From positions 1 to 64,000 of the forward strand of contig NZ_CAJVAS010000006.1 of assembly GCF_910593845.1 (NCBI RefSeq): 64,000 bases of DNA. The letters are read 5' to 3'. The stretch's first letter is position 1, and every line of letters begins with the position of its first letter. The position numbers and the translations under genes are program-made. Of the stretch, positions 1-9,712 are shown piece by piece. The notes beneath the pieces are model-generated. The model was not told where the DNA came from. It saw only the letters and a list, made by a program, of their open reading frames with translations, and did no database searches. This stretch comes from Paenibacillus solanacearum. GTDB taxonomy: Bacteria; Bacillota; Bacilli; Paenibacillales; NBRC-103111.

Positions 1-1446
<1,446 letters not shown>

Positions 1447-1492
1447 TCACTTTAGGCATTGCTGCCTAGTCTACAGAGAATGCTTTCCTTTT

Positions 1493-1520
1493 GGGGAGGC
1501 ATTCTCCCCTTCTTTATTTT
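1493..1520 (+). terminator. Rho-independent terminator after the collagen-like gene
   Basis: A GGGGAG/CTCCCC stem with a 5-nt loop (1493-1509) is followed by a T-rich tail to 1520. It lies inside a larger GAGAATGC/GCATTCTC inverted repeat (1476-1506). It separates the collagen-like gene from the glycosyltransferase gene that starts only 23 nt later, so the latter may depend on read-through or a promoter I cannot see. Confidence 0.75.
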
Positions 1521-1542
1521 CATAATGAAAGGAATGAATATT

Positions 1543-2652
1543 ATGATCACCATCAGCCTTTGCATGATTGTCAAGAACGAAGAAGAAGTTCTGGCGCGCT
1601 GCCTGGACAGTGCCAAAGACATCGTCGATGAGATTAACATTGTCGATACAGGTTCAACAGACCGCACTGTCGAAATCGCCCAACAGTATACGGACCGGAT
1701 TTTTCATTTTCCATGGACCGGCAGCTTCTCGGAAGCGAGGAATCATGCTTTTACCTATGCGACGAAACAATATACGCTTTATTTGGACGCTGATGATGTG
1801 ATTCTTGAAGAAGACCGTCAAAAATTTATGGAGCTTAAAAAAACAATGAATCCTTCGGTGGATTCTGTTTCCATGTTTTACAATGCAGGCATGGACGAAT
1901 TTGGGAATGTCACCCTTCGCTATCGCCGCAACCGATTGGTCAAAACATCAAGGAATTTCCAATGGTGCGGAGAGGTACACAATTATCTAGATGTCAGCGG
2001 CTATATCATCAACTCCGATGTTGCCATCACACATAAGAAGACTCGGCATAAAGTGGGCCGGAATTTGAGCATCTATGAAACCAAGATCGCTCGAGGCGAC
2101 ACCTTCAGCCCGCGAGACTATTTTTACTACGGAAATGAATTAAGGGAGAACGGGCATTATGAAAAAGCCATTGAAAGCTACGAAAAAAATCTGCAGCTCA
2201 ACGAAGGATGGGTCGAGGATAAAATCTATGCTTGTATCAACATGGCAGACTGCTACCGTTTTCTTGGGAATATGAAGCAAGAGCTTGCCGCCTTGTGCCA
2301 ATCCTTCGATTACAGCAAGCCAAGAGCTGAAGTGGCAAGTCGGCTTGGTTATTATTTTTATCGTAAGAGGGATTATTCTACGGCTATATTCTGGTACGAA
2401 CTAGCCACGCAGCTGCCAGCCGATACGAATCAATGGAGCTTCAGTTATCCGGCCTACTGGACCTGGTATCCTCACCTGCACTTGTGCGTTTGTTACTACC
2501 GTCTAGGCCAATATGAGAAGGCTTACGCCCATAACGAAGAGGCCAGAATATATCGGCCCAATGACCATAGCATTCTTCACAACAAAAAGCTGCTGGAGGA
2601 GAAGCTGGGAATCCCAGTCGCTCAAGGACAACCGCAGCAAGAGGGAGAATAA
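1543..2652 (+). CDS. Family 2 glycosyltransferase with TPR-like C-terminus
   Basis: A 369-residue cytoplasmic glycosyltransferase. The N-terminus SLCMIVKNEE and the VDTGSTDRT stretch are the GT2 nucleotide-sugar fold, and LDADD (about residue 85) supplies the DXD metal-binding motif. From about residue 190 the protein has helical repeats resembling TPRs (paired N-Y-Y-A-like helices with YEKAIESYEKN), common in SunS/YtcC-like glycosyltransferases that modify peptides. The start at 1543 is chosen because AAAGGA (1528-1533) lies 9 nt upstream; upstream in-frame ATGs at 1525 and 1534 lack such a site. It follows the collagen-like gene and overlaps the ribosome binding site of the next gene. The likely acceptor is the Thr-rich repeat protein (inference). 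Confidence 0.85.
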   Translation: MITISLCMIVKNEEEVLARCLDSAKDIVDEINIVDTGSTDRTVEIAQQYTDRIFHFPWTGSFSEARNHAFTYATKQYTLYLDADDVILEEDRQKFMELKKTMNPSVDSVSMFYNAGMDEFGNVTLRYRRNRLVKTSRNFQWCGEVHNYLDVSGYIINSDVAITHKKTRHKVGRNLSIYETKIARGDTFSPRDYFYYGNELRENGHYEKAIESYEKNLQLNEGWVEDKIYACINMADCYRFLGNMKQELAALCQSFDYSKPRAEVASRLGYYFYRKRDYSTAIFWYELATQLPADTNQWSFSYPAYWTWYPHLHLCVCYYRLGQYEKAYAHNEEARIYRPNDHSILHNKKLLEEKLGIPVAQGQPQQEGE

Positions 2653-2653
2653 A

Positions 2654-3739
2654 ATGAAGCCATGGATCCGCCGGGTACTCTTTATCCAAATGATACCGGA
2701 TATTCGCACGAATAAAATCGCAAAGGCGCTGCGAGAGCAGGAGATCCAAACCGATCTCCTTTATGTAAGCATGCACCCCGCCGAGGTTTACAGAGGATAC
2801 GAGCTCCCCTATACGAACATATATAGAATCAGAACGGTAAAAGAGATTGTGGATTTTGTAGAGCGAAGTCCATACGATATTGTCATCAGCTGCAACGAGC
2901 CGGATACGATCAGCGCTGCACTTGTGGGCTGCAGTAAGCCAATGATCCATGATTGCCACGACATGATGTCGCTTCGGGGGCATATCACGAATGATCAAGC
3001 TATTCTGGAGTTCATTGCGAACAAATACGCCACCGGGAATATATATGTAACGGAACGGGTGAAGGAGATCGCAATTCAAAAATTCGGTCTCGATAAAAAA
3101 ACAGTATTCCTTCTCGACAATTATGTGCTCAAGGAGCAGCTGCCATCTGAAGCCTTCTCCAAGTTAAGCGATGGTGACGGTGAAATCCATTGTGTTTACC
3201 AGGGAGGGCTAACCAATCGCAGCGACCATCATCGGTTTATTGAACCGATGTTTTTACAGATGGCCCAGGAGCATATCCACGTTCATTTTTATACACCTTT
3301 TCAGAACGATTACTACAGGAGTCTTGAGGCCCAATCCGATTATTTGCATTGGGAAGGGACCAGAGAGCCCAACGAGCTGATTCGAGAGATGACCCGTTAT
3401 GATGCGGGCTTGGTTCTCTTAAATGTCACTCCGCATAACCGGCAATTTCTGGACAGCACCTTTCCCAATAAGGCGTGGGATTATTTGGCGGCTGGACTTC
3501 CGATCTTGTGCAGCCATCTCACGGCGTTTACCCAGTTTATTGATTCTTACCCGGTCGGTGCGGTTTTAAATGATGCGCAAAGCTTTAGAGATCAGTTGCA
3601 GAAGGTAGCGTCTGTCTCTATCTCCAAAAACTTTCTAACGGAGCACGGGTTTACCATGGACGACCAAATCGCCGGATTACGTGCATACATGGAAGAGATC
3701 ATCGTCATGCACACATCCCGGCATCGCACTTCGAGTTAG
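2654..3739 (+). CDS. GT-B type glycosyltransferase
   Basis: A 361-residue protein whose ATG at 2654 lies one base after the previous stop (2650-2652). GAGGGAG at 2641-2647, inside the upstream gene, is the ribosome site, so the two are translationally coupled. The C-terminal half carries GT4/GT1-like features: YQGGLTNRSDHH, a WEGTREPNELI segment, and FPNKAWDYLAAGLPILCSH, the usual donor-sugar binding helix with its Lys and Asp. The N-terminal half is a Rossmann-like acceptor domain. No signal peptide is seen. With the GT2 upstream it probably builds a short O-glycan on a surface protein; donor and acceptor cannot be read from the sequence. Confidence 0.8.
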   Translation: MKPWIRRVLFIQMIPDIRTNKIAKALREQEIQTDLLYVSMHPAEVYRGYELPYTNIYRIRTVKEIVDFVERSPYDIVISCNEPDTISAALVGCSKPMIHDCHDMMSLRGHITNDQAILEFIANKYATGNIYVTERVKEIAIQKFGLDKKTVFLLDNYVLKEQLPSEAFSKLSDGDGEIHCVYQGGLTNRSDHHRFIEPMFLQMAQEHIHVHFYTPFQNDYYRSLEAQSDYLHWEGTREPNELIREMTRYDAGLVLLNVTPHNRQFLDSTFPNKAWDYLAAGLPILCSHLTAFTQFIDSYPVGAVLNDAQSFRDQLQKVASVSISKNFLTEHGFTMDDQIAGLRAYMEEIIVMHTSRHRTSS

Positions 3740-3858
3740 CAGCAACACACGTCGTCACCCGAAGCATTTCATGCCATTGCACTGCGGAACTGTCTTGCCA
3801 GACATGTGTTCGTGAGCGATCAAGACGTCTATCGCATCATGATAGACTGAACGACTTA

Positions 3859-3884
3859 CGCGATGTCTGGCTCTAGACATCGCG
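3859..3884. repeat. 10-bp stem hairpin in the 3740-3958 gap
   Basis: CGCGATGTCT (3859-3868) pairs perfectly with AGACATCGCG (3875-3884) across a 6-nt loop. A second 7-bp hairpin, GTCTATC/GATAGAC, lies at 3827-3847, and the segment near 3793-3804 (gccagacat) can compete for the same strand. No T-tract follows, so this is not a standard terminator. I see no gene in 3740-3958. Confidence 0.6.
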
Positions 3885-3958
3885 CGGGCACGCGAGTGCA
3901 TTCCTGCGGAGTATGTGGTTATAACAATAAAAACATAATAAAAATTAATAATTATTTA

Positions 3959-3987
3959 TTGTTAATCGATAAATATCATGTTAGAAT
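3959..3987 (+). promoter_or_regulatory. Sigma-A-type promoter for the DUF2975 gene
   Basis: TTGTTA (3959-3964), a 17-nt spacer and TAGAAT (3982-3987) lie in a very AT-rich stretch 33 nt before the GTG start at 4021. The match is good but not perfect. Confidence 0.5.
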
Positions 3988-4020
3988 CAAAATTACGAAA
4001 ACGTTAGTGAGGTGGTTCAA

Positions 4021-4500
4021 GTGAAACAGGTATCAACAGGTTTCCTTAAGGGCGTTGTTGTTTCCATTGGCATTGCCGCGCTGGCTTTAAGTGTCCTTTG
4101 GCTGCCAGGAGTCGCCGGCAGAGATGCGGAGGCGCATCCGGAGACAGCTTACTTGCAGTATCCCTTCTTGCTCTGTGCTTATCTGTTATCCATTCCTTTT
4201 TTTACCGCGTTGTACCAAACGTTTCAGCTGTTATGCTACATCGACGGGAACAAGGTTTTCTCGGTGCGGTCGGTGAAAGCTCTGAGGTACATAAGGTACT
4301 GCGCCATCCTCATCAGTATCGGTATTGCAGCGGGTATCACATTCGTCATGATGATGATCGACGATGACATTGCGGGCGTGGTTGGGCTGTCGCTCATGTG
4401 CACGTTTGCTTCCAGCGTGATCGCGACCTTTGCGGCCATGCTGCAAAAGCTGGTTCGAGACGCCATCGAGCTGCAATCGGAAAACGAATTAACGGTCTGA
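4021..4500 (+). CDS. DUF2975 family membrane protein
   Basis: A 159-residue protein with four hydrophobic segments at about residues 10-30, 47-65, 92-115 and 120-145. This is the size and topology of the DUF2975 (YoaS-like) family, whose function is not established. GTG at 4021 is preferred because GAGGTGG ends 5 nt upstream; a GTG at 4012 would overlap that site. In Firmicutes this family often sits beside a small Cro/C1-type regulator, but none is present here. The neighbour downstream is another integral membrane protein, 55 nt away, and the two may be co-transcribed. Confidence 0.75.
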   Translation: MKQVSTGFLKGVVVSIGIAALALSVLWLPGVAGRDAEAHPETAYLQYPFLLCAYLLSIPFFTALYQTFQLLCYIDGNKVFSVRSVKALRYIRYCAILISIGIAAGITFVMMMIDDDIAGVVGLSLMCTFASSVIATFAAMLQKLVRDAIELQSENELTV

Positions 4501-4555
4501 GGCAAAAGTAGGGCGGCGGTCAAGGCATCTAGGGCATAACGAGGAGGGAAGACCA

Positions 4556-5350
4556 TTGAAGCCGATCATGCAACTGCTTCATTTTGGCTATCACCAGGCG
4601 ATGAGCTGCCTATTCCCTGTTGCGATCTTTGGGACGCTGGCGCTGTCCAGCGTAGTGGAGGTGCCTTTCTTTTACCGTTACGACGCGATTCTTCTCATCC
4701 TGCTTGCAGTGCAGTTCCTCATGTACCGCAGCGGATTAGAGACGCGCGATGAACTGAAAGTGATCGGCGTATTTCATGGTATCGGATTGCTGCTGGAGAT
4801 ATACAAGGTAAAGATGGGATCATGGTCATACCCGGAACCGGGGTATACGAAGCTGCTCGGCGTACCGCTCTACAGCGGATTTATGTATGCAAGCGTAGCG
4901 AGCTTTATGTGCCAAATATGGCGGAGACTGAGGATGGAGTTGACGGGGTGGCCGGGGCTTGCGGCGGCGGGGCTGCTGGGAGGGGCCATCTACCTGAATT
5001 TTTTCACGCATCATTTCATTCCTGATTTGCGCTGGGGGTTGACCGTGCTTGTGCTCTTTGTGTTTTGGAGGACATGGATTATATTCCGTGTCCGGAGCGA
5101 GACGTACCGGATGCCTTTGACGGCTGCTTTTTTTATTGTAGGCTTTTTTATTTGGCTGGCCGAAAATATAGCGACATTCTTTAATGCTTGGCAATATCCT
5201 GACCAGCATCACGCGTGGAAGCTGGTTAGCTTCGGCAAAATCAGCTCGTGGTTCCTTCTCGTGATCATTAGCGTGATCATTGTCGCCCAGCTCAAACATG
5301 TCAAAGCGCGTCGTTACATAATTGACAATGAGAATCATTATCATTTATAA
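4556..5350 (+). CDS. DUF817 family integral membrane protein
   Basis: A 264-residue protein with about eight membrane spans and the typical DUF817 features: a GSWSYPEP segment at about residue 88, the LYSGFMYASVASF stretch, a HHF in the middle and WLAENIATFFNAWQYP near the C-terminus. The family is uncharacterised. Translation starts at TTG 4556 behind GAGGAGGG, about 8 nt upstream. The last 30 nt of the gene overlap the promoter and Fur box of the next gene, so the 3' end doubles as regulatory DNA. Confidence 0.8.
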   Translation: MKPIMQLLHFGYHQAMSCLFPVAIFGTLALSSVVEVPFFYRYDAILLILLAVQFLMYRSGLETRDELKVIGVFHGIGLLLEIYKVKMGSWSYPEPGYTKLLGVPLYSGFMYASVASFMCQIWRRLRMELTGWPGLAAAGLLGGAIYLNFFTHHFIPDLRWGLTVLVLFVFWRTWIIFRVRSETYRMPLTAAFFIVGFFIWLAENIATFFNAWQYPDQHHAWKLVSFGKISSWFLLVIISVIIVAQLKHVKARRYIIDNENHYHL

Positions 5351-5351
5351 T
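5322..5351 (+). promoter_or_regulatory. Promoter with embedded Fur box for the LysR gene
   Basis: TTGACA (5322-5327), an 18-nt spacer and TATAAT (5346-5351) form a consensus sigma-A promoter. The spacer holds TGAGAATCATTATCA (5329-5343), which matches the Bacillus 7-1-7 Fur consensus TGATAATNATTATCA at all but one position. Iron-loaded Fur bound there would block RNA polymerase. Confidence 0.8.
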
Positions 5352-5406
5352 TTCCGTAACAACGTTGAACTGGCTACGTTTATTGCACAAGACGAGGTGA
5401 CGTGAT

Positions 5407-6348
5407 TTGAAGACGCTGGAACGGTTGGAGACCTTTCTGGTATTGGCCGAATGCGGTTCCTATACGGAAGCGGCCAAGCGGCTGTACTGCTCGCAGCCTA
5501 CGATCAGCCATCATATTCAGCAGCTGGAGGATCAGTTTCACGCTGCATTATTTTACCGGAGCGGGAAGCAGCTGCGCTTGACGGAGCAGGGAGAGATCGT
5601 GCTCGACTACGCGAAGCGGCTGACCGGGCTCGTTCAGGAAGCTTCGCTGAAGGTCAAGCAATCGCTCAGCCGGCAGGAGCGGATCTTGTCCGTATACGTG
5701 AGCAATTACATCTCCGGCTGCTATTTTCGCGACATTTTATCGTACTATCATCGCACCTTTCCTGAGCAGCTTCTGGAAATTTATACGTATTGCTACGACG
5801 ACCTGCGGCAATCGCTGCTGGAAGGCAAAACGAACCTGGCGTTTATGCCGATCTACCCGGAAGACGAGCAGCTTTTTGCCGGGTTCGACGTATTCCATCT
5901 GTTCGAGGAGGAGCTGGAGCTTGTCATCCCTGAGGGCCATCCTTGGGCAGAGCGCAAAACGCTCTATATCCGGGACTTGCAAGGGGTGACGGTGCTGCTG
6001 CCGCAAAGCCGGTACATCTGTCAGTACATTGAAGCGGAGCTGCGCCGGCTTGACGTGAAGGTGCGGTATTTGCAGATGAGCAACTTCAACATGATCAAGG
6101 AATCGGTCAAGGCCGGACTCGGGGTCGCGTTTCTGCCATCGGAAGTATACAAGGAGGAGAAGGGGCGCGGGGAGCTTGCGACCGTGCGCGTCTCCTCGCT
6201 TGCCATCCGGCGCAAGAACGGTTATGTGATCCGCAAGCAGAAGCAGCTTAGCGCGGAAGAGCAGGCTTTCTGCCGCGAGGTGGAGGCGTATTTCCGCAAG
6301 CGGCTGAGAAGCCGGAAGGCGGGCGCTCCGCTATCGCTTCTTTCCTGA
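5407..6348 (+). CDS. LysR family transcriptional regulator, probably Fur-controlled
   Basis: A 313-residue LysR-type regulator. The N-terminal winged helix-turn-helix is clear (FLVLAECGSYTEAAKRLYCSQPTISHHIQQLE, about residues 9-41), followed by a linker helix and a periplasmic-binding-protein-like effector domain (about 90-295). It starts at TTG 5407 behind a GAGGTGA site. Its promoter carries a Fur box. The gene ends 21 nt before the convergent end of the Fur-controlled ABC transporter operon. It may respond to the transported compound and control that operon; the effector is unknown. Confidence 0.85.
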   Translation: MKTLERLETFLVLAECGSYTEAAKRLYCSQPTISHHIQQLEDQFHAALFYRSGKQLRLTEQGEIVLDYAKRLTGLVQEASLKVKQSLSRQERILSVYVSNYISGCYFRDILSYYHRTFPEQLLEIYTYCYDDLRQSLLEGKTNLAFMPIYPEDEQLFAGFDVFHLFEEELELVIPEGHPWAERKTLYIRDLQGVTVLLPQSRYICQYIEAELRRLDVKVRYLQMSNFNMIKESVKAGLGVAFLPSEVYKEEKGRGELATVRVSSLAIRRKNGYVIRKQKQLSAEEQAFCREVEAYFRKRLRSRKAGAPLSLLS

Positions 6349-6369
6349 ATGCCGGCGGGCAAAGCCCGG

Positions 6370-7107
6370 CTAGGCGTAGGAGCATGCGGCGAGCAGCGCC
6401 CGCGTGTAGCTCGATTGGGGCTGCGACAGCACGCTGGCCGTATGCCCCGTCTCGACGACGGCGCCGTCCTTCATGACGGCGATGCGGTCGGCGAAGCCGG
6501 CAATCGTCTCCAGCCGGTGCGTAATGTACAGGACCGCCATGCGATGCTTCCGCTTGAGCGTTTGCAGCAAGGCGAGCATCTCCCGCTCCGTTCCCGGGTC
6601 GAGCGCCGACGTAATTTCGTCGGCGATCAGCAGCTTCGGCGTCATGGAAAGCGCCCGCGCAATCGCGATGCGCTGTTTCTGGCCTCCCGAGCATTCGTCC
6701 GGCCGACGGTCCAGCAGCTCGCGCGGCAGCCGGACCTGCTCGAGCAGGTCGCCGGCCCGTTTCCAGGCTTCGGCGCGCCCGGTCTTCCGCAGGATTAGCG
6801 GCTCGGCGACAATGTCGCGCACCTTCCAATAAGGGTTCATGGAACGGTCCGGGTTCTGGAACACGATCTGCACGTGAGGGCGGCTCGCCGCCTGACCGGG
6901 CGCTTCTCCCTGCCAATGAATCGAGCCTTCGGTCGGCTGCTGCAGCCCCACAACCATCTCGGCGAGTGTTGACTTGCCCGAGCCGCTTTCCCCGATGAGC
7001 GCAAATATTTCGTCCTCGCCTAGCGACAGCGTCACGTCGCGGACGGCAGTGAAGTCGCCGCCCCGATCAACGAACCGCTTCGTCACCTGCCGCAACTCCA
7101 ATAACAT
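6370..7107 (-). CDS. Oligopeptide/nickel-type ABC transporter ATPase (DppF/NikE-like)
   Basis: A 245-residue ATPase with Walker A GESGSGKST (about 36-44), Q-loop FQNPD, signature CSGGQKQR and Walker B LLIADE followed by the D-loop SALD. It belongs to the DppF/OppF/NikE group but is short, lacking the C-terminal extension with the Opp/Dpp motif that binds an Fe-S cluster or nucleotide in some members. The ATG at 7107 has GGAAGGAG upstream. It is the last gene of the operon, 29 nt after the fused permease-ATPase, and should pair with that protein's ATPase domain. Confidence 0.85.
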   Translation of the reverse strand: MLLELRQVTKRFVDRGGDFTAVRDVTLSLGEDEIFALIGESGSGKSTLAEMVVGLQQPTEGSIHWQGEAPGQAASRPHVQIVFQNPDRSMNPYWKVRDIVAEPLILRKTGRAEAWKRAGDLLEQVRLPRELLDRRPDECSGGQKQRIAIARALSMTPKLLIADEITSALDPGTEREMLALLQTLKRKHRMAVLYITHRLETIAGFADRIAVMKDGAVVETGHTASVLSQPQSSYTRALLAACSYA

Positions 7108-7136
7108 CGTCGATCGCTCTCCTTCCGTACGTTTGG

Positions 7137-8723
7137 TTATCCTCCATTTGCCGTACGCGACACAGGCTGTCCTTGACCGGCCAGCCAACGCGCCTTGTCG
7201 GCTCCTTCCAGCAGATGGCCGTCTTCGATGACGATCATCTGATCCGCGTAATGAAGCGCCGCCTGCAGGTCATGCGTGACAAGCAGCAGCGTCATCTTGT
7301 ATTCCTTCACCTTGCTGACAAGCAAATCCATAATCTCGCGCTTGATGATCGGATCCAGCGCGCCTGTCGGTTCGTCGGCGATCAAGACCGCCGGCTTGTT
7401 GATGAGCGCCAGCGCGATCAGCGCACGGCTCAGCATGCCGCCGCTCAGCTCGTGCGGATATTTGCCGAGCAGCCGCTCGTCGAGCTGCACCTCCCGCAGG
7501 GCGCGCGCCGCCGCTTCCCGTTTGTCGCGGGCAGCGCCGCCGCCTTGGATCGCTTCCGTCATCTGCGCGCCGATCGTCATGATCGGATCGAAGCTGGAGC
7601 GCGGATCCTGGAAGATGAACGCGGCGTCCGCCCACCGCTTCATCGCACCGCACGGCGCCGGGCCGTACAGGGGCTTGCCGGCGATGAACGCTTCGCCGGC
7701 GACGGCCTTATGGGGCACAAGGCCGTACAGCGTCGTTTTTCCCGAGCCGGATTCGCCGACGATGGCCGTAATGCTGCCTTTCGCCGCAGCGAGCGAGAGG
7801 GGATGCAGGATCGTCTTCGCGCCGTAGGCGACGCTCAGCCGCTGGGCGGCCACCGCAGCGTGCGCGTTCGAAGCCGGGATGGCCGCCGCCGGTTTCGCCG
7901 GGCGGCGGGGCCTGGCAGACTGAAATGCGGAACTGCGGGCGGTCTCGTGCTTTTCCCCCAGCAGGGCCAGCGCCACCGTGACGAGCAAAATCGCGAGGGC
8001 CGGCGGAAGCACGGTCCATTGCCATACGTCCGTCATCCACGTTTCGCTGCGAGCGAATGCTTCCTGCAGCATTTTGCCCCAGGAGGGCTGACTCGGATTC
8101 CCGATGCCTAGGAAGGACAAGCTCGCTTCCATCGCAACCGCCTGCTTGAAGGAAATAATGAATTTCGTCCGCAGCAAGGGCTTCAGGAAGGGGAGCAGGT
8201 GCTTGCGCAGCACGTAGACCGTTCCTCCGCGGTACAGCTGGGCCGCCTTGACGAACTCCCGCTCCCGGAGCGACAGCACCGAAGCCCGGATGAGCCTCAT
8301 GTAGCCGGGCCAGGTGAGCAGGCCCAGCGTCAATATGAGCTGCCAGGCGCTGCCTCCCGTGAATGAGGCGACGATCAGCACGAGCAGCAGCGACGGGAGC
8401 GTGAGCAGCATGTTGGCGACGGCGTTCAGCACGGCGTCGAGCCGTCTGGAATAGCCGGCCAGCAGGCCGAGGCCGCCGCTCAGCGCCGTGCTGAGCACCG
8501 CGACGGCTACCCCGATGAGCAGCGTCGTGCGCGCGCCGTGTACGAGCCCGCTGTAGATGTCCTGCCCGAGCGCGTTGGTGCCGAGCCAGTGGGCGGCGGA
8601 CGGTGCGGAGAACCGCTGGCCGTCCACCGCAAACGGCGCGTAGGCTGCCAGCATCGGACCGAAGACGGCCGCTGCGACGAAGATCAGCAGCATCAGGCCG
8701 CCGGCCGTTTGTGCCCGCTTCAT
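7137..8723 (-). CDS. ABC transporter permease-ATPase fusion (DppC-DppD-like)
   Basis: A 528-residue fusion of two normally separate subunits. Residues 1-260 are a DppC/NikC-type permease: an N-terminal span, HWLGTNALGQDIYSGL, and the EAA loop around 156-178. Residues 262-290 form an Ala/Pro/Arg-rich linker. Residues 291-528 are a DppD/NikD-type ATPase with Walker A GESGSGKTT (323-331), Q-loop FQDPRSSFDP (371), signature LSGGM (426-430), Walker B VLIADE (446-451) and switch His 484. No stop or frameshift separates the parts. ATG 8723 overlaps the previous stop as ATGA, so translation is coupled. The longer reading frame upstream of 8723 is a shadow of the next permease. Confidence 0.9.
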   Translation of the reverse strand: MKRAQTAGGLMLLIFVAAAVFGPMLAAYAPFAVDGQRFSAPSAAHWLGTNALGQDIYSGLVHGARTTLLIGVAVAVLSTALSGGLGLLAGYSRRLDAVLNAVANMLLTLPSLLLVLIVASFTGGSAWQLILTLGLLTWPGYMRLIRASVLSLREREFVKAAQLYRGGTVYVLRKHLLPFLKPLLRTKFIISFKQAVAMEASLSFLGIGNPSQPSWGKMLQEAFARSETWMTDVWQWTVLPPALAILLVTVALALLGEKHETARSSAFQSARPRRPAKPAAAIPASNAHAAVAAQRLSVAYGAKTILHPLSLAAAKGSITAIVGESGSGKTTLYGLVPHKAVAGEAFIAGKPLYGPAPCGAMKRWADAAFIFQDPRSSFDPIMTIGAQMTEAIQGGGAARDKREAAARALREVQLDERLLGKYPHELSGGMLSRALIALALINKPAVLIADEPTGALDPIIKREIMDLLVSKVKEYKMTLLLVTHDLQAALHYADQMIVIEDGHLLEGADKARWLAGQGQPVSRTANGG

Positions 8724-9712
8724 GACGATTCCCCCCGAATCTGTGTACGAATGCGCGGATCGAGCCGCGGATAGAGCAGGTCGGCCGCCGCGTTCAGACA
8801 CAGCACGACTGCCGTCATCATAAGGAACAGGCCGTGCAGCAGCGGATAGTCGCGAGCGAGAATCGCTTCCTGCAGCAGCTTGCCGACGCCCGGATAGGCG
8901 AAGACCGTCTCCGCCAGCACGGAGCCGGCCACAAGGCCGCCGATGCGCATGACGATGATCGTGACGAGCGGCAGCGCGGCGTTGCGGGCGACATGCTTGA
9001 GCAGGACGGCGCGTTCGCCGATCCCTTTGGCGGCGGCGAACTCGACGAACGGCTCCTGCCGAATGCGGATCGCTTCGTTGCGCATCAGCAAATACAGACT
9101 GGCCAGGCTGCCGGCGGTCAAGGTGATGACCGGCAGGACGGCATGCTTCGCCACGTCCGCGAACCGGTCGCCCCAGAACGCCGGCCGGTAGAAGGGCGTT
9201 TCCGCCCCGCCCAGCGGGAACAGGCTCCAGTGCACGGCGAAGGCGATCAGCAGCAGCATGCCGATGAGAAATTCCGGCACGGCGCTTAAGCCGAGCATGC
9301 CGAGAAACAGGCTGCGATCCGCTCGCCCGGGATGCTTCCACGCCGACAGCAGCCCGGCGAGCAGGCCGATGAGAATCGACAGCACGGTGGAGATGCCGAC
9401 GATCAGCATCGTCCACGGCAGCCGGGCGATAATGATGTCCTGCACCGGCGCCTTGAAGCTGAAGGAGATGCCGAAGTCGAGGGTGAACACTCCCCGGATA
9501 TAGGTGACGAACTGCTGCCACAGCGAATCGTTCAAATGATAATATTCCAGCATGGCCTGCTTCTGCGCTTCGGTCATGAACACGGCGCTGTCGTCGCTGC
9601 CGCTTATAAACTCGACCGGGCCCCCCGGCAGAAGCCGGGGAAGCCAGAAGTTGAGCAGAAGCACAAATACGAAGACGGCAAGGTATACGGCGACCTGCTT
9701 ATTTACCCGCAT
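8720..9712 (-). CDS. ABC transporter permease (DppB/NikB-like)
   Basis: A 330-residue inner-membrane permease with six predicted spans. It has the family's N-terminal LPRLLPGGPVEF segment, FTLDFGISF before the second span, and an EAA loop near residues 225-245 (EFAAAKGIGERAVLLKHVARNA). Its start overlaps the 3' end of the binding-protein gene by 14 nt, and its stop overlaps the fusion gene's start by 4 nt, so the whole transporter is translated as a tightly coupled set. Confidence 0.9.
   Translation of the reverse strand: MRVNKQVAVYLAVFVFVLLLNFWLPRLLPGGPVEFISGSDDSAVFMTEAQKQAMLEYYHLNDSLWQQFVTYIRGVFTLDFGISFSFKAPVQDIIIARLPWTMLIVGISTVLSILIGLLAGLLSAWKHPGRADRSLFLGMLGLSAVPEFLIGMLLLIAFAVHWSLFPLGGAETPFYRPAFWGDRFADVAKHAVLPVITLTAGSLASLYLLMRNEAIRIRQEPFVEFAAAKGIGERAVLLKHVARNAALPLVTIIVMRIGGLVAGSVLAETVFAYPGVGKLLQEAILARDYPLLHGLFLMMTAVVLCLNAAADLLYPRLDPRIRTQIRGESS

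Noticed and set aside
6349..6369. Terminator between the LysR gene and the transporter operon
   Set aside because: A GC-rich imperfect hairpin is present but has no T-tract in either direction.
8724..9521. Long minus-strand extension upstream of the permease-ATPase fusion
   Set aside because: It lies over the DppB-like permease gene in another frame and has Arg/Pro/Ala-rich shadow composition; the ATG at 8723 with the ATGA overlap is the true start.
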